Shown one piece after another: positions 1 to 9,162 of a stretch of DNA of 11,504 nt. A model generated the notes under the pieces. It worked only from the letters and a program-made list of their open reading frames with translations. It was not told the DNA's origin and ran no database searches. Position 1 is the first letter of the stretch; every line of letters begins with the position of its first letter. The DNA comes from UBA6544 sp049601975 (lineage in GTDB: Bacteria; Pseudomonadota; Alphaproteobacteria; UBA8366), in NCBI GenBank assembly GCA_049601975.1, contig JBMYRC010000126.1:1-11504 (forward strand), written 5' to 3'. A program made the translations under genes and the position numbers.

Positions 1-765
1 GCCGAGCGCGCGGCGGAACATGGCGATGAAGGCGCTCGGGCTATCGTAACCGAGATCAAGCGCCACTGAGGTGACGGCCTGTCCTTCGGTGAGCATTTCG
101 AGGGCTCTTTGTAGGCGCAATTGTTGCCGCCAGGCGCGAAACGTCATTCCGGTCTCGGATTGAAACAAGCGGGCAAGTGTTCTTGGACTGGCGCCGGCGA
201 AGCGTGACCAATCTTCCAACCCGCGATTGTCCGCCGGATCGGAGAGCATTGCTTCCGCGACCTTTCGAATTCGTTTGTCTTGTGGCATCGCCAGCGCCAA
301 CGGGGCTGTCCTTTGCTGGCGCAGTTGATCCAACACGACCTGCATGAGGCGGTCTTCGGGGCCATCCGGCGCGTAAGATTCCGTATACGACACAGCAGTT
401 AACACGAGCTCGTGAAGTAGGCGGGAGACCTCGAGCACGCAAACGTCATCCGGCAGGCCAACAATCGCATCCCGCCGCACATAGAGCGTCCGCATGGCCA
501 CCGCCCCACGTGCGTGAATACGATGAACAACGCCCGCCGGCATCCAAACCGCGAATTGAGGTGGCACGAAGAAGGCGCCGCTATCCGTTGTTACAGTCAT
601 GACACCTTGGCTGGCATAGATAAACTGCGCTTTCGCATGGCTGTGTGGAAGGATGGAATCGCCAGCCTCTAAATCGCGTGCATAGGCGATGACAGCTTGC
701 GGCATCGCGTCGATATGAGATACAGCGGATGGATGCGCTTCGCCAGAAGTTGTTCTATCACACAT
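1..765 (-). CDS. AraC-family transcriptional regulator with N-terminal cupin domain (3' end cut by window edge)
   Basis: One-component DNA-binding regulator. The minus-strand frame is open from an ATG at 765 to base 1, giving 255 residues without a stop. Residues about 35-95 form a cupin-like sensor domain (HSHAKAQFIY, then a VPP..AVWMPAGVVHRI stretch), the usual small-molecule-binding arm of AraC proteins. Residues about 165-255 are the double helix-turn-helix: the first helix pair lies around GASPRTLARLFQSETGMTFR, and the second around VALDLGYDSPSAFIAMFRRALG, the signature of the family. Only a short C-terminal tail is missing. An alternative in-frame ATG lies at 705, still upstream of the cupin; neither start has a strong Shine-Dalgarno. 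The layout resembles the NimR/YeaM subgroup, which often controls a neighbouring transporter gene. Its target may lie beyond the left edge or be its own divergent promoter; this is inference. The family call is secure, the ligand unknown. Confidence 0.9.
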   Translation of the reverse strand, partial: MCDRTTSGEAHPSAVSHIDAMPQAVIAYARDLEAGDSILPHSHAKAQFIYASQGVMTVTTDSGAFFVPPQFAVWMPAGVVHRIHARGAVAMRTLYVRRDAIVGLPDDVCVLEVSRLLHELVLTAVSYTESYAPDGPEDRLMQVVLDQLRQQRTAPLALAMPQDKRIRKVAEAMLSDPADNRGLEDWSRFAGASPRTLARLFQSETGMTFRAWRQQLRLQRALEMLTEGQAVTSVALDLGYDSPSAFIAMFRRALG

Positions 766-834
766 GTGGTGTCCGGTGTTTGAGAAATGCCGTTCCGGTC
801 ATCATGGCTATGGCGCAAAAGCAGAAGTTCATTA

Positions 835-864
835 ATATTAGTGTTTAGTAGCAATGGTAATCAA
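835..864 (-). promoter_or_regulatory. Candidate promoter of the AraC-family gene
   Basis: On the minus strand a TTGATT hexamer (864-859) is followed after 18 bases by TAATAT (840-835), about 70 bases before the AraC-family start codon at 765. The -10 element sits in a perfect TAATATTA palindrome (833-840). The spacer lies inside an imperfect inverted repeat: GTGTTTA at 841-847 against TTAACAC at 868-874, one mismatch. Two CAATG direct repeats (852-856 and 862-866) are ten bases apart, about one helical turn, which would suit a DNA-binding protein such as the AraC product itself. The hexamers match consensus only partly, so this is a pattern-based suggestion. Confidence 0.35.
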
Positions 865-943
865 TGCTTAACACATTTTTCCTAGGCTGAGGCCGGAACG
901 CTGATATTCTCGGGGTCAAGCAAAGCGAAATGTGAAGAGTGCG

Positions 944-2675
944 ATGACAAACGTAGCGACCAACCCTCGGCCGACTGAAATCCGGGACGAGCCAAGTCCT
1001 ATGCCCGCGTGGGAAAATGCAAATCTTCAAGCCGAACGCGACCATTATGTCGCGTTTGCGTTTTGTTGGGCGGACGCCACGGTAGAGCCGGGGTCCGCCC
1101 AGAAAATTGCTTTTGCGCGGGGCCCTTGGTCCGCTCGTGGGACGTACTACGGAGGAATTGATTGGCGAGAAAGTTGACGGTCTTGTTGCCAAGCAAGACC
1201 GCGCGCGGGTGAACCAACTGCTCAAAATCGCGCAATCCCTGGGCAGAGTAGAAGATTCCAGTATTCGTCTGCAAGGACCGCGGGGCACCACGCCGCCCAT
1301 GGCGATGGCAGCACATAGTCTGTATAGCCGTGCCGGACGGTTTTCGATTGCTTTTCGTCTGCGCCCGACCGAGATGGAGCAAGGTTCAAAACTGGGTTTG
1401 GAGCGTGACGAATCCAGCAGACTTTACGATTCAGAATCTTTCGCGCAGGTAACCGCGCGCAAGTTCGAGGCTTTCAAGAAACCCGGGACCGACGTGAAGA
1501 TGACAGCCATGTCGATGCCTCAGCTAAAAGAAATTACAGGACCGTCTCGGGGATGAGCAAAACGAATCGCTGATGCATTCGGTCGGCGCATTTCTGAAGG
1601 CGAACTCGGCCGATGGTGATACTGCGGCGCGAGTTGATGATCAAAGCTTTAGCCTGATTCATGAGGCTGCGGCGGATATCGAAATTCTCGAGAAGGAAAT
1701 CGCCGAGCTGACGAAGGGCGCGGATCCCGATGGTAAAGGGGTTGAGGTTGAGACTGCGACGGTTGACGCATCCGACGATACCATCAGCGAAGAGGAAATG
1801 GAGAAAGGGCTGATGTATACCTTGAACCGTTCAAGGAAGCGACCGGCCAAGGACTTAGCCTAAAGGGTTTGAAGGAAATTTTTGGCTCGCTTGCGCGTGA
1901 GGGCGCGGAACGGGTGCAAAAATTCCGCAAGATCGTCGCCGCGGGTGCCTTTGATCCGGCGTTTCATTCGATCATCCACCTAAAGTCAGGCAAAATTCAC
2001 CACTACGAAGCATTGGTGCGGTTCTGCGGGAATCCAAAGGACGCTTCGCCATTTCGCGAGATTGCGTTCGCCGAGGAAGACGATCTCATCGATGAGTTCG
2101 ATATTATGATGGCGAAGAAGGTTGTGACATGGTTGTCGAAGAAACCACGGAACAGGAATGCCTATAATGTTTCGGTTAATGTTTCCGAAAATTCGATAGA
2201 TAATGATCAGTATTTGGATCAGCTGGATAAGTTGTTGAAAGCGAACGACTGGACGCAAGGGAAACTGTGCTTCGAGATCACGGAATCCGGACGGATGTTT
2301 GATATGGATTCGGCGAACAACTTTATCCAACGTCTCCGCAAGGCCGTTTATCAGGTGTGTCTCGACGATTTCGGTGCTGGCTCCGCGAGCTTCGAGTATT
2401 TGAGTACGCTTGACGTTGATATCGTCAAACTGGACGGCAGCGCCGTCAAGAATGCCGAGAAGAGTAAGAAGGGTCGGGCTTTCCTATCGACGCTCACTGA
2501 ATTATGTCGCCGTTTGGGCGTTGAGACGGTGGGTGAAATGATCGATACGCCGCAGACCTTGGCCTTCGTGCGCGATTGCAATGTCAATATCGTGCAGGGT
2601 TTATTGTTTGGAAAACCATCCGCCGATCTGAAAGATTTCGACCCGTTATCGCACCGCGAGTTGATGAGCTGGTAG
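944..2675 (+). pseudogene. PAS / degenerate GGDEF / EAL c-di-GMP protein, broken by three single-base indels
   Basis: The segment reads as one signalling gene in four frame pieces. Frame 2 covers the N-terminus to about 1120 (AERDHYVAFAFCWAD), frame 3 runs to about 1539 (PAS core, GRTTEELIGEKVDGLV), frame 1 to about 1830, and frame 3 to the TAG at 2675. Joining needs an extra G removed at 1119-1122, an extra G removed at 1539-1540, and a T restored at about 1830-1831, giving 576 residues from ATG 944 (GAAGAG upstream; GTG 932 is an alternative). Domains: PAS (about 1040-1370); GGDEF-like (about 1425-1800) with the signature replaced by RVDDQSF, so probably not a cyclase; EAL (about 1930-2650). 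The EAL part keeps the family's catalytic set: YEALVR, SVNVS, FEITE, CLDDFGAG, VKLDG, VGEMID and VQG. If intact it would probably hydrolyse c-di-GMP or bind it. No other in-frame stops were found, so this is either recent inactivation or sequencing error. The last piece alone (TTG 1869) is unlikely to be translated well. Confidence 0.85.
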
Positions 2676-2686
2676 GCTTTGCGGTT

Positions 2687-3493
2687 TTAGTTCTTCGCGG
2701 GCGCCAATCGATCCAGACGCAAGCGATGTCGGGCATCGGTTAATCGCGCGATGCCGCTATAGACGGCGACGATGCTCCCAAAGCCGGTACCTCCGGTGAT
2801 TAGGAACATAATCAAAGTTTGATACTTTACCGCTTCCACCGGATTGGCGCTGGCCAGAATTTGGCCTGTCATCATGCCTGGCAGGAAAACGATGCCCGAC
2901 GCTGACATGGAGTTAACGATCGATGTCAATGCTGCCGTCATGGCTTTGCGACCGCCGCCGCGCATGGCCTCCCATCGGTTGGCGCCGAGTGCCAGTTGCG
3001 CCTCAATGCCTCGGCGTTCCGTCCAAGCACCGGACGACAAACCTTGCAGCCCTATACTGACGCCGGTCATGGTATTTCCGTGGATCATGCCGAGTATCGA
3101 GATCGCATAGCGGGAATCGAACCAAGGGTCCGGGCGTATTTGTGTAGTCAGAGCGAAGACGGTGACCAGCACAGAGGATGTCAACATTGCCGTTGTCCCG
3201 AGGCCATAACCCCAAAGGCCGTGAAACCGGCGATTTTGCCGCGCCATTGCCTCGCGCCCGGTGAATAAGATCATGATCAATGCGGCGAGACCAGTCCAAG
3301 CGGGGGAGGCCAAAGCGAATAGTCCTTTGAGGACGAGGGCGATCATCAATAATTGCAATGCCATCCGGACTGCCGAAATCAACAGGCGGCGCTGGAGTTT
3401 TAAGCCCAACCAGATCGAGAGGCCCGCATCGACAATGAGGAGGGTTGCGGCAATGCCGAGGTCGACGACATCCAGGCTGACGACCGTCGTCAT
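2687..3493 (-). CDS. fetB: FetB-type (YbbM/UPF0014) iron-export ABC transporter permease
   Basis: Inner-membrane permease of the FetAB family, which in E. coli exports iron and improves resistance to peroxide stress. The chosen ATG at 3493 gives 268 residues (E. coli FetB 259), starting MTTVVSLDVVDLG. A longer open frame reaches 3613 but lies inside fetA and adds a polar, non-family N-terminus. About seven hydrophobic segments are visible. GMIHGNTMTGVSIGL is the family's conserved GMIxGNxMTG motif. The cytoplasmic loop EAQLALGANRWEAM looks like the coupling helix that contacts the ATPase. Later segments contain IVFLPGMMTGQILA and GGTGFGS. The start overlaps the fetA stop as ATGA (3490-3493), so translation is probably coupled. 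The gene ends 11 bp from the convergent EAL gene with no evident hairpin terminator between them. Family assignment is firm; iron as substrate is by homology. Confidence 0.92.
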   Translation of the reverse strand: MTTVVSLDVVDLGIAATLLIVDAGLSIWLGLKLQRRLLISAVRMALQLLMIALVLKGLFALASPAWTGLAALIMILFTGREAMARQNRRFHGLWGYGLGTTAMLTSSVLVTVFALTTQIRPDPWFDSRYAISILGMIHGNTMTGVSIGLQGLSSGAWTERRGIEAQLALGANRWEAMRGGGRKAMTAALTSIVNSMSASGIVFLPGMMTGQILASANPVEAVKYQTLIMFLITGGTGFGSIVAVYSGIARLTDARHRLRLDRLAPAKN

Positions 3494-4087
3494 AGGAGCG
3501 CCTGTTGGTGGCGCGCGTTTTCGAAACGCAATGAGAGCGTCACGAGGCGGCGTGCCTGGGCGAGATTGTGGGTGACCATCAGCGCGATGCCGCCCCTCGT
3601 CAGATGATTGCAAATAAGGGCTTCGACCTGTGTGCGATTGGTCTCGTCCAGTCCCGAGGTCGGCTCATCCAGTAAAAGACAATCGGGAGACAAGGCCATG
3701 GCACGGGCGAGACCAAGGCGCTGCCGCTCTCCGGTTGAGAGCCGATCGATCGGCCAATCGAAGGCGTCCGCACCAAGCCCCATCGATTCCAAGTATGGCT
3801 TAGCCGCCACGATATCGGCAAAATGCGGTTCGACTGTATCCATCCACCAGGGGGGATTGGCCGGCACATAAGTGGCGTTTTGACGCCACTGGGGCGCTAG
3901 TATGTCGTCCCGATCTGTACCGTTGAGCTGAACCGAACCCTCGTTCGGATTGAGGTCGGCGACAGCTCTTAAAAAAAAGCGTTTTACCACTGCCGGAGGG
4001 TCCCGTTACCGCGACGCAATGACCTGTTTCTACCGTCAAGTCGACAGGTTCCAATTTGTGTCGCCGAAGATTTTGAATTTTCAGCAT
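3490..4087 (-). pseudogene. fetA: FetA-type (YbbL) iron-export ABC ATPase, frameshifted in an A8 run
   Basis: ATP-binding partner of FetB. The start, ATG 4087, gives MLKIQNLRRHKLEPVDLTV and a Walker A GPSGSGKT at residues 29-36. Immediately after it the frame breaks at a run of eight T on the coding strand (3971-3978). With seven T the protein continues as KTLFLRAVADLNPNEG and stays open to the TGA at 3490-3492. The repaired product is 198 residues, a little shorter than E. coli FetA (225). The second piece carries the ABC signature LSTGERQRLGLARA, Walker B LLLDEPTSGLD and the switch histidine in VTHN. The usual Q-loop glutamine seems replaced: YVPANPPWW stands where YVPQ would be expected. 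As written the reading frame ends early and the gene would be null. An error in homopolymer length, or slippage restoring the frame, are alternatives. The overlap with fetB and all other motifs argue that the protein is, or very recently was, functional. Confidence 0.88.
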
Positions 4088-4174
4088 TGCAATGCCCGCT
4101 AATTCAGCCCGGTTTCTCCCCCACTGCGCCGAAGATCCCGTGCGGTCATCGCAACCCTACAACGGTCGCGTAAT

Positions 4175-5050
4175 TTAATCTTTAACGTTCTGGGTTTCCG
4201 TGGCGATTTCAAAAAACCGCTTGATCGTCGGTCGATCTCTACGTTGCGAGAGGCAGGTGAGATTTAGTTCGATAAACATTTCCGCGTCACGGACGGGCAA
4301 CCAGCGGAGGCTGCGGTGAGATCCGAATTCAATCTCTGCACCGACGCTGAGGCCGAGACCAAGGACGACGGCTTCGCGAATCGCTTCTCTATTGTTGATC
4401 TCCATTTCGGTACGGATATTGATGCCTGCTTTTCGTGCGGCGGCTTCGAAGGTTTGCCGGGTTGTTGATTCGGTTTCCCGTAAAATCATGGGCTGACCGT
4501 CGAGCTCGGCAATTCGGATATCCTGGCGTTCGGCCCAGGGATGATCTTCGGCCACCACCACGTCGACGCGAAGCCTGCGGTAAAAGACCGTCGCGAATTT
4601 AGGATCGTCGGGCGGTCGGCCGATTGCAGCGACATCGATTTCGAAATCAAGCAGCCGCCTGAGAATCTCTTCGCGTTGTTCGATTGTGACGGATAGTTCG
4701 AAACTCGGGAGTTGATCTCTTAACGCCTTGATCAACGGCATGATGCCGTTCGGGTTGGCGGCGCCGATGCGTAGTTTCCGGCGCCCGGATTGTCCCGTAT
4801 TCCGCAGGAAATCAATAGCCTCCTGTTGGTATCCGAACAGGGTTCGGGTGATGCCGTAGAGTGTCTCGCCCGTATCTGTCAGCTGAGCAGATTTTCCGGC
4901 TCGATGGAACAGCTCCACGTCGAACGCGCCTTCCAAGGATTTCACCTGGGCTGTTACTGTTGGCTGTCCAACGCCGATGGCGTTGGCGCCTTTCGTAAAA
5001 CCGCCTTCCCGCGCCACGGCATGGAAGGATCGGAGCCATGTATGATACAT
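4175..5050 (-). CDS. LysR-type transcriptional regulator
   Basis: A DNA-binding regulator of 291 residues, typical for the family. The winged helix-turn-helix spans residues about 1-62 (TWLRSFHAVAREGGFTKGAN, then VGQPTVTAQVKSLEGAFDVELF and LTDTGETLY). A linker helix follows, then a two-lobed periplasmic-binding-like effector domain from about residue 90, opening with KLRIGAANPNGIMPLIKAL and including the common GLGLSVGAE strand near residue 230. The N-terminus resembles LysR regulators associated with aminoethylphosphonate catabolism (TIGR03339-like), but no phosphonate genes are visible here, so that link is weak. It is divergent from the MFS transporter with a 71-bp spacer, the usual arrangement for a LysR protein controlling its neighbour. 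It also lies 87 bp upstream of fetA in the same direction and could be co-transcribed with fetAB. The effector is unknown. Confidence 0.93.
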   Translation of the reverse strand: MYHTWLRSFHAVAREGGFTKGANAIGVGQPTVTAQVKSLEGAFDVELFHRAGKSAQLTDTGETLYGITRTLFGYQQEAIDFLRNTGQSGRRKLRIGAANPNGIMPLIKALRDQLPSFELSVTIEQREEILRRLLDFEIDVAAIGRPPDDPKFATVFYRRLRVDVVVAEDHPWAERQDIRIAELDGQPMILRETESTTRQTFEAAARKAGINIRTEMEINNREAIREAVVLGLGLSVGAEIEFGSHRSLRWLPVRDAEMFIELNLTCLSQRRDRPTIKRFFEIATETQNVKD

Positions 5051-5121
5051 CGAATTAATCGATCATTATATTGAAATATACGATTTGATCGATAATAAGA
5101 AACTCTCTAAATGTTGCAATC
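5051..5121. promoter_or_regulatory. Divergent LysR/MFS control region with inverted repeats
   Basis: This AT-rich spacer separates the two start codons. It holds a perfect 8-bp inverted repeat: ATCGATCA (5058-5065) and TGATCGAT (5086-5093), with 20 bases between. Centred inside is a second palindrome, TATATT-GA-AATATA (5067-5080). On the minus strand a perfect TATAAT (5070-5065) stands just before the LysR start, implying a very short leader if used. On the plus strand GATAAT (5091-5096) is a -10-like element for the MFS gene, overlapping the right half of the repeat. TTGAAA (5071-5076) lies only 14 bases before it, too close for an ideal -35. This is the expected location of a LysR operator with autoregulation and effector-dependent activation; binding itself is inferred. 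Confidence 0.55.
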
Positions 5122-6330
5122 ATGGAATCTGAAACGGCATCTAAATCGGACGCGCGACATGCGCGGCGAACCCTTGGGGTTTGCGGCGGCGCGCATTGTC
5201 TGCACGACGGATTTACCGACGCAATTTATGTTTTGCTACCCATATGGCATGAGGCGCTGGGCCTGTCCTTGGTCCAAGTCGGGCTGCTGAAATCGATCAC
5301 CAGCGCTGCCCTGGCTGGATTTCAAATGCCCGCCGGCTTTTTGGCGGAGCGGTTCGGGGCGAAGTCTATTCTCGCGGTGGGGACAATTGTCGCCGGTCTT
5401 GGATATATCTTGGCGGGTTTCGCGGGCGGCTTTATCGGATTGGCCTTGGCGCTGGCGGTTGTGGGGGCGGGGGCCGCGGTCCAACATCCCCTGTCTTCCG
5501 CGTTGGTGGCGGATGCGTATCGAGGCGGCGGCCGGCGGGCGGCGCTCGGCATCTATAATTTTACCGGCGATCTTGGGAAGATGATCCTGCCGACCAGTGT
5601 GGCACTTGGCATTGGGTTTGTTGGCTGGCGAATGAGTTCGATTGGCGTCGGTGCGTTGGGTATCGCCGGCGGGTTCGTGATTTGGATAGCGCTACGCCGG
5701 ATTGAGGCTGTGGCGATCGAAGCAGGGAAGGCGTCCGGTCCGTCCGGTCCTGTTAAAGGATGGGGGATTCGCGACCCGCTTGGATTTTCGCTTTTGTCGG
5801 CTGTCGGATTGCTCGATACGGCCACTCGCTACGCGTTTCTGCCTTTTCTGCCGTTTCTTCTGATGGAGAAGGGCGCCGAGATCGAAAGCGTCGGCTTTGC
5901 GATGACTTTGGTATTTGCAGGCGGTGCCGTTGGAAAGTTCGCTTGCGGATTGCTGGCTGAGTGTTTCGGTATAATCCGGACGGTTGTTCTGACGGAAATA
6001 TGCACGGCGCTTGGTATCGTTGCCCTGCTATTCGCGCCGCTGCTTGTGGCGCTTTTGATATTGCCGCTGATCGGCGTTGCGTTGAATGGCACGTCTTCGG
6101 TCCTTTACGGAACGGTGTCGGAGTTCGTCGACGAGAACCGTCAAGCTCGGGCCTTCAGCCTCTTTTACACGATCGGCCTGGGTTCTGGGGCTATCGCTCC
6201 CATCGTCTTTGGCGCGATTGGCGATGCCGTGAGCGTCACGTTCTCCCTTGGTTTGGTGGCTGCCATGGCGTTGTTGATTATTGCGATCTGTCCTTTTCTC
6301 GCACCCAAGATTGTCGAGAACGCGGCATAA
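5122..6330 (+). CDS. MFS transporter, fosmidomycin-resistance-like efflux family
   Basis: Inner-membrane major facilitator of 402 residues with about twelve hydrophobic segments. The first helix region holds GAHCLHDGFTDAIYVLLPIW. The loop between helices 2 and 3 has the MFS motif A, GFLAERFGAK (residues 72-81), with a weaker copy in the second half (GLLAECFG). GAGAAVQHPLSSALVAD followed by a GRRAALGIYNFTGDLG stretch resembles the HP..S and GGRRG..QS...GN.G elements of Fsr-type (fosmidomycin resistance) transporters, so proton-driven export of a small molecule is the most likely role. The substrate cannot be read from the sequence. ATG 5122 has no strong Shine-Dalgarno but is the first start in frame with the family N-terminus. 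The divergent LysR gene is its probable regulator. No clear terminator follows; the SUF leader begins directly after. Confidence 0.88.
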   Translation: MESETASKSDARHARRTLGVCGGAHCLHDGFTDAIYVLLPIWHEALGLSLVQVGLLKSITSAALAGFQMPAGFLAERFGAKSILAVGTIVAGLGYILAGFAGGFIGLALALAVVGAGAAVQHPLSSALVADAYRGGGRRAALGIYNFTGDLGKMILPTSVALGIGFVGWRMSSIGVGALGIAGGFVIWIALRRIEAVAIEAGKASGPSGPVKGWGIRDPLGFSLLSAVGLLDTATRYAFLPFLPFLLMEKGAEIESVGFAMTLVFAGGAVGKFACGLLAECFGIIRTVVLTEICTALGIVALLFAPLLVALLILPLIGVALNGTSSVLYGTVSEFVDENRQARAFSLFYTIGLGSGAIAPIVFGAIGDAVSVTFSLGLVAAMALLIIAICPFLAPKIVENAA

Positions 6331-6354
6331 TGCCGCCATCCATAGAAATTCCCT

Positions 6355-6416
6355 TGTACTGAGCTCTTGAAATAAGTACCTAAACGGTCCACATTAAAGC
6401 AGTACTAAAACGGTTC
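6355..6416 (+). promoter_or_regulatory. Candidate SUF operon promoter and Rrf2 operator repeats
   Basis: The 128-bp gap before the Rrf2 gene contains two related 16-mers in direct orientation, AGTACCTAAACGGTCC (6375-6390) and AGTACTAAAACGGTTC (6401-6416), identical at 13 of 16 positions and 26 bp apart. The first is also a partial palindrome (GTACC-N5-GGTCC). An inverted GTACT lies upstream at 6356-6360. A TTGAAA hexamer (6367-6372) with an ACATTA-like -10 18 bases later would place the repeats across the promoter, where a repressor would bind. Rrf2/IscR regulators commonly control their own suf or isc operon. I infer that these repeats are its sites; they do not clearly match the E. coli IscR consensus. 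Confidence 0.5.
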
Positions 6417-6458
6417 TGTTTTAAGTGACGGTTTTCTTGGGGCTTTTGGGGTTTCCCG

Positions 6459-6926
6459 ATGATTAAGCTTAGCCGATTGACGGATTACGGCGTCGTGGTC
6501 ATGTCGCAAATGGCACAGGATATGACGGTAACGCGGACCACGCCCGAGTTGGCGGCGGCCACCGGTGTTCCAGCGCCGACAGTCGCAAAACTTTTGAAGC
6601 TATTGGTGAAGGGCGGCCTCGTCGAATCTTGGCGCGGTGTTAATGGCGGTTATGCGCTGACCCGCAAAATCGACGAAATTACCGCTGCTGACATCATTGA
6701 AGCGCTTGAAGGGCCGGTCGCGCTGACAGCTTGCGTTGACGGCTCGGATGCGGATTGCGGCGTAGAGTCACTCTGCCCGATGCGTGGTGGCTGGGAGAAA
6801 GTAAACCGCGCCATTCGCGCGGCACTGGAAGAAGTAACGCTGGCCGAGTTGAGCCAGCCTGTTGATTTTTTGTTACCGCCAACGACGGCGGATGCGAATG
6901 TGCACGAAAGTGCGAGAAGGGACTAA
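6459..6926 (+). CDS. Rrf2-family SUF system Fe-S assembly regulator (IscR-like)
   Basis: A cytoplasmic winged-helix regulator of 155 residues that in this family senses Fe-S cluster status and adjusts SUF operon expression. The N-terminus MIKLSRLTDYGVVVMSQMA is the typical Rrf2 opening. The helix-turn-helix follows (TTPELAAATGVPAPTVAKLL), then the wing ESWRGVNGGYALTR. Three cysteines at residues 92, 100 and 106 (TACVDGSDADC, then SLCPMRGGW) fit the cluster-binding loop, spaced C-X7-C-X5-C rather than the C-X5-C-X5-C of E. coli IscR. No histidine is seen at the place of IscR's fourth ligand. It matches the SUF-specific Rrf2 group (TIGR02944-like) better than true IscR. It stops 3 bp before sufB and is first in the operon, consistent with autoregulation. 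The start ATG 6459 is clear from the conserved N-terminus, though only G-rich sequence, not a classic Shine-Dalgarno, precedes it. Confidence 0.93.
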   Translation: MIKLSRLTDYGVVVMSQMAQDMTVTRTTPELAAATGVPAPTVAKLLKLLVKGGLVESWRGVNGGYALTRKIDEITAADIIEALEGPVALTACVDGSDADCGVESLCPMRGGWEKVNRAIRAALEEVTLAELSQPVDFLLPPTTADANVHESARRD

Positions 6927-6929
6927 AGA

Positions 6930-8384
<1,455 letters not shown>

Positions 8385-8406
8385 GACGCGAAAAGGAATT
8401 AGAGAC

Positions 8407-9158
<752 letters not shown>

Positions 9159-9162
<4 letters not shown>

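Noticed and set aside
56..442. Minus-strand open frame inside the AraC-family gene
   Set aside because: It is out of frame with the clear cupin and helix-turn-helix coding sequence; composition is Arg/Pro-rich noise.
2676..2686. Terminator between the convergent EAL gene and fetB
   Set aside because: The 11-bp gap has no room for a hairpin and none is evident in the flanking coding ends.
3494..3613. Possible N-terminal extension of FetB
   Set aside because: The 40 extra codons lie inside fetA and are polar and unlike the family; the ATGA-overlapping start at 3493 fits the family length.
6437..6453. G-rich leader with two GGGG runs before the Rrf2 gene, considered as a G-quadruplex
   Set aside because: Only two G runs are present; four are needed for an intramolecular quadruplex.
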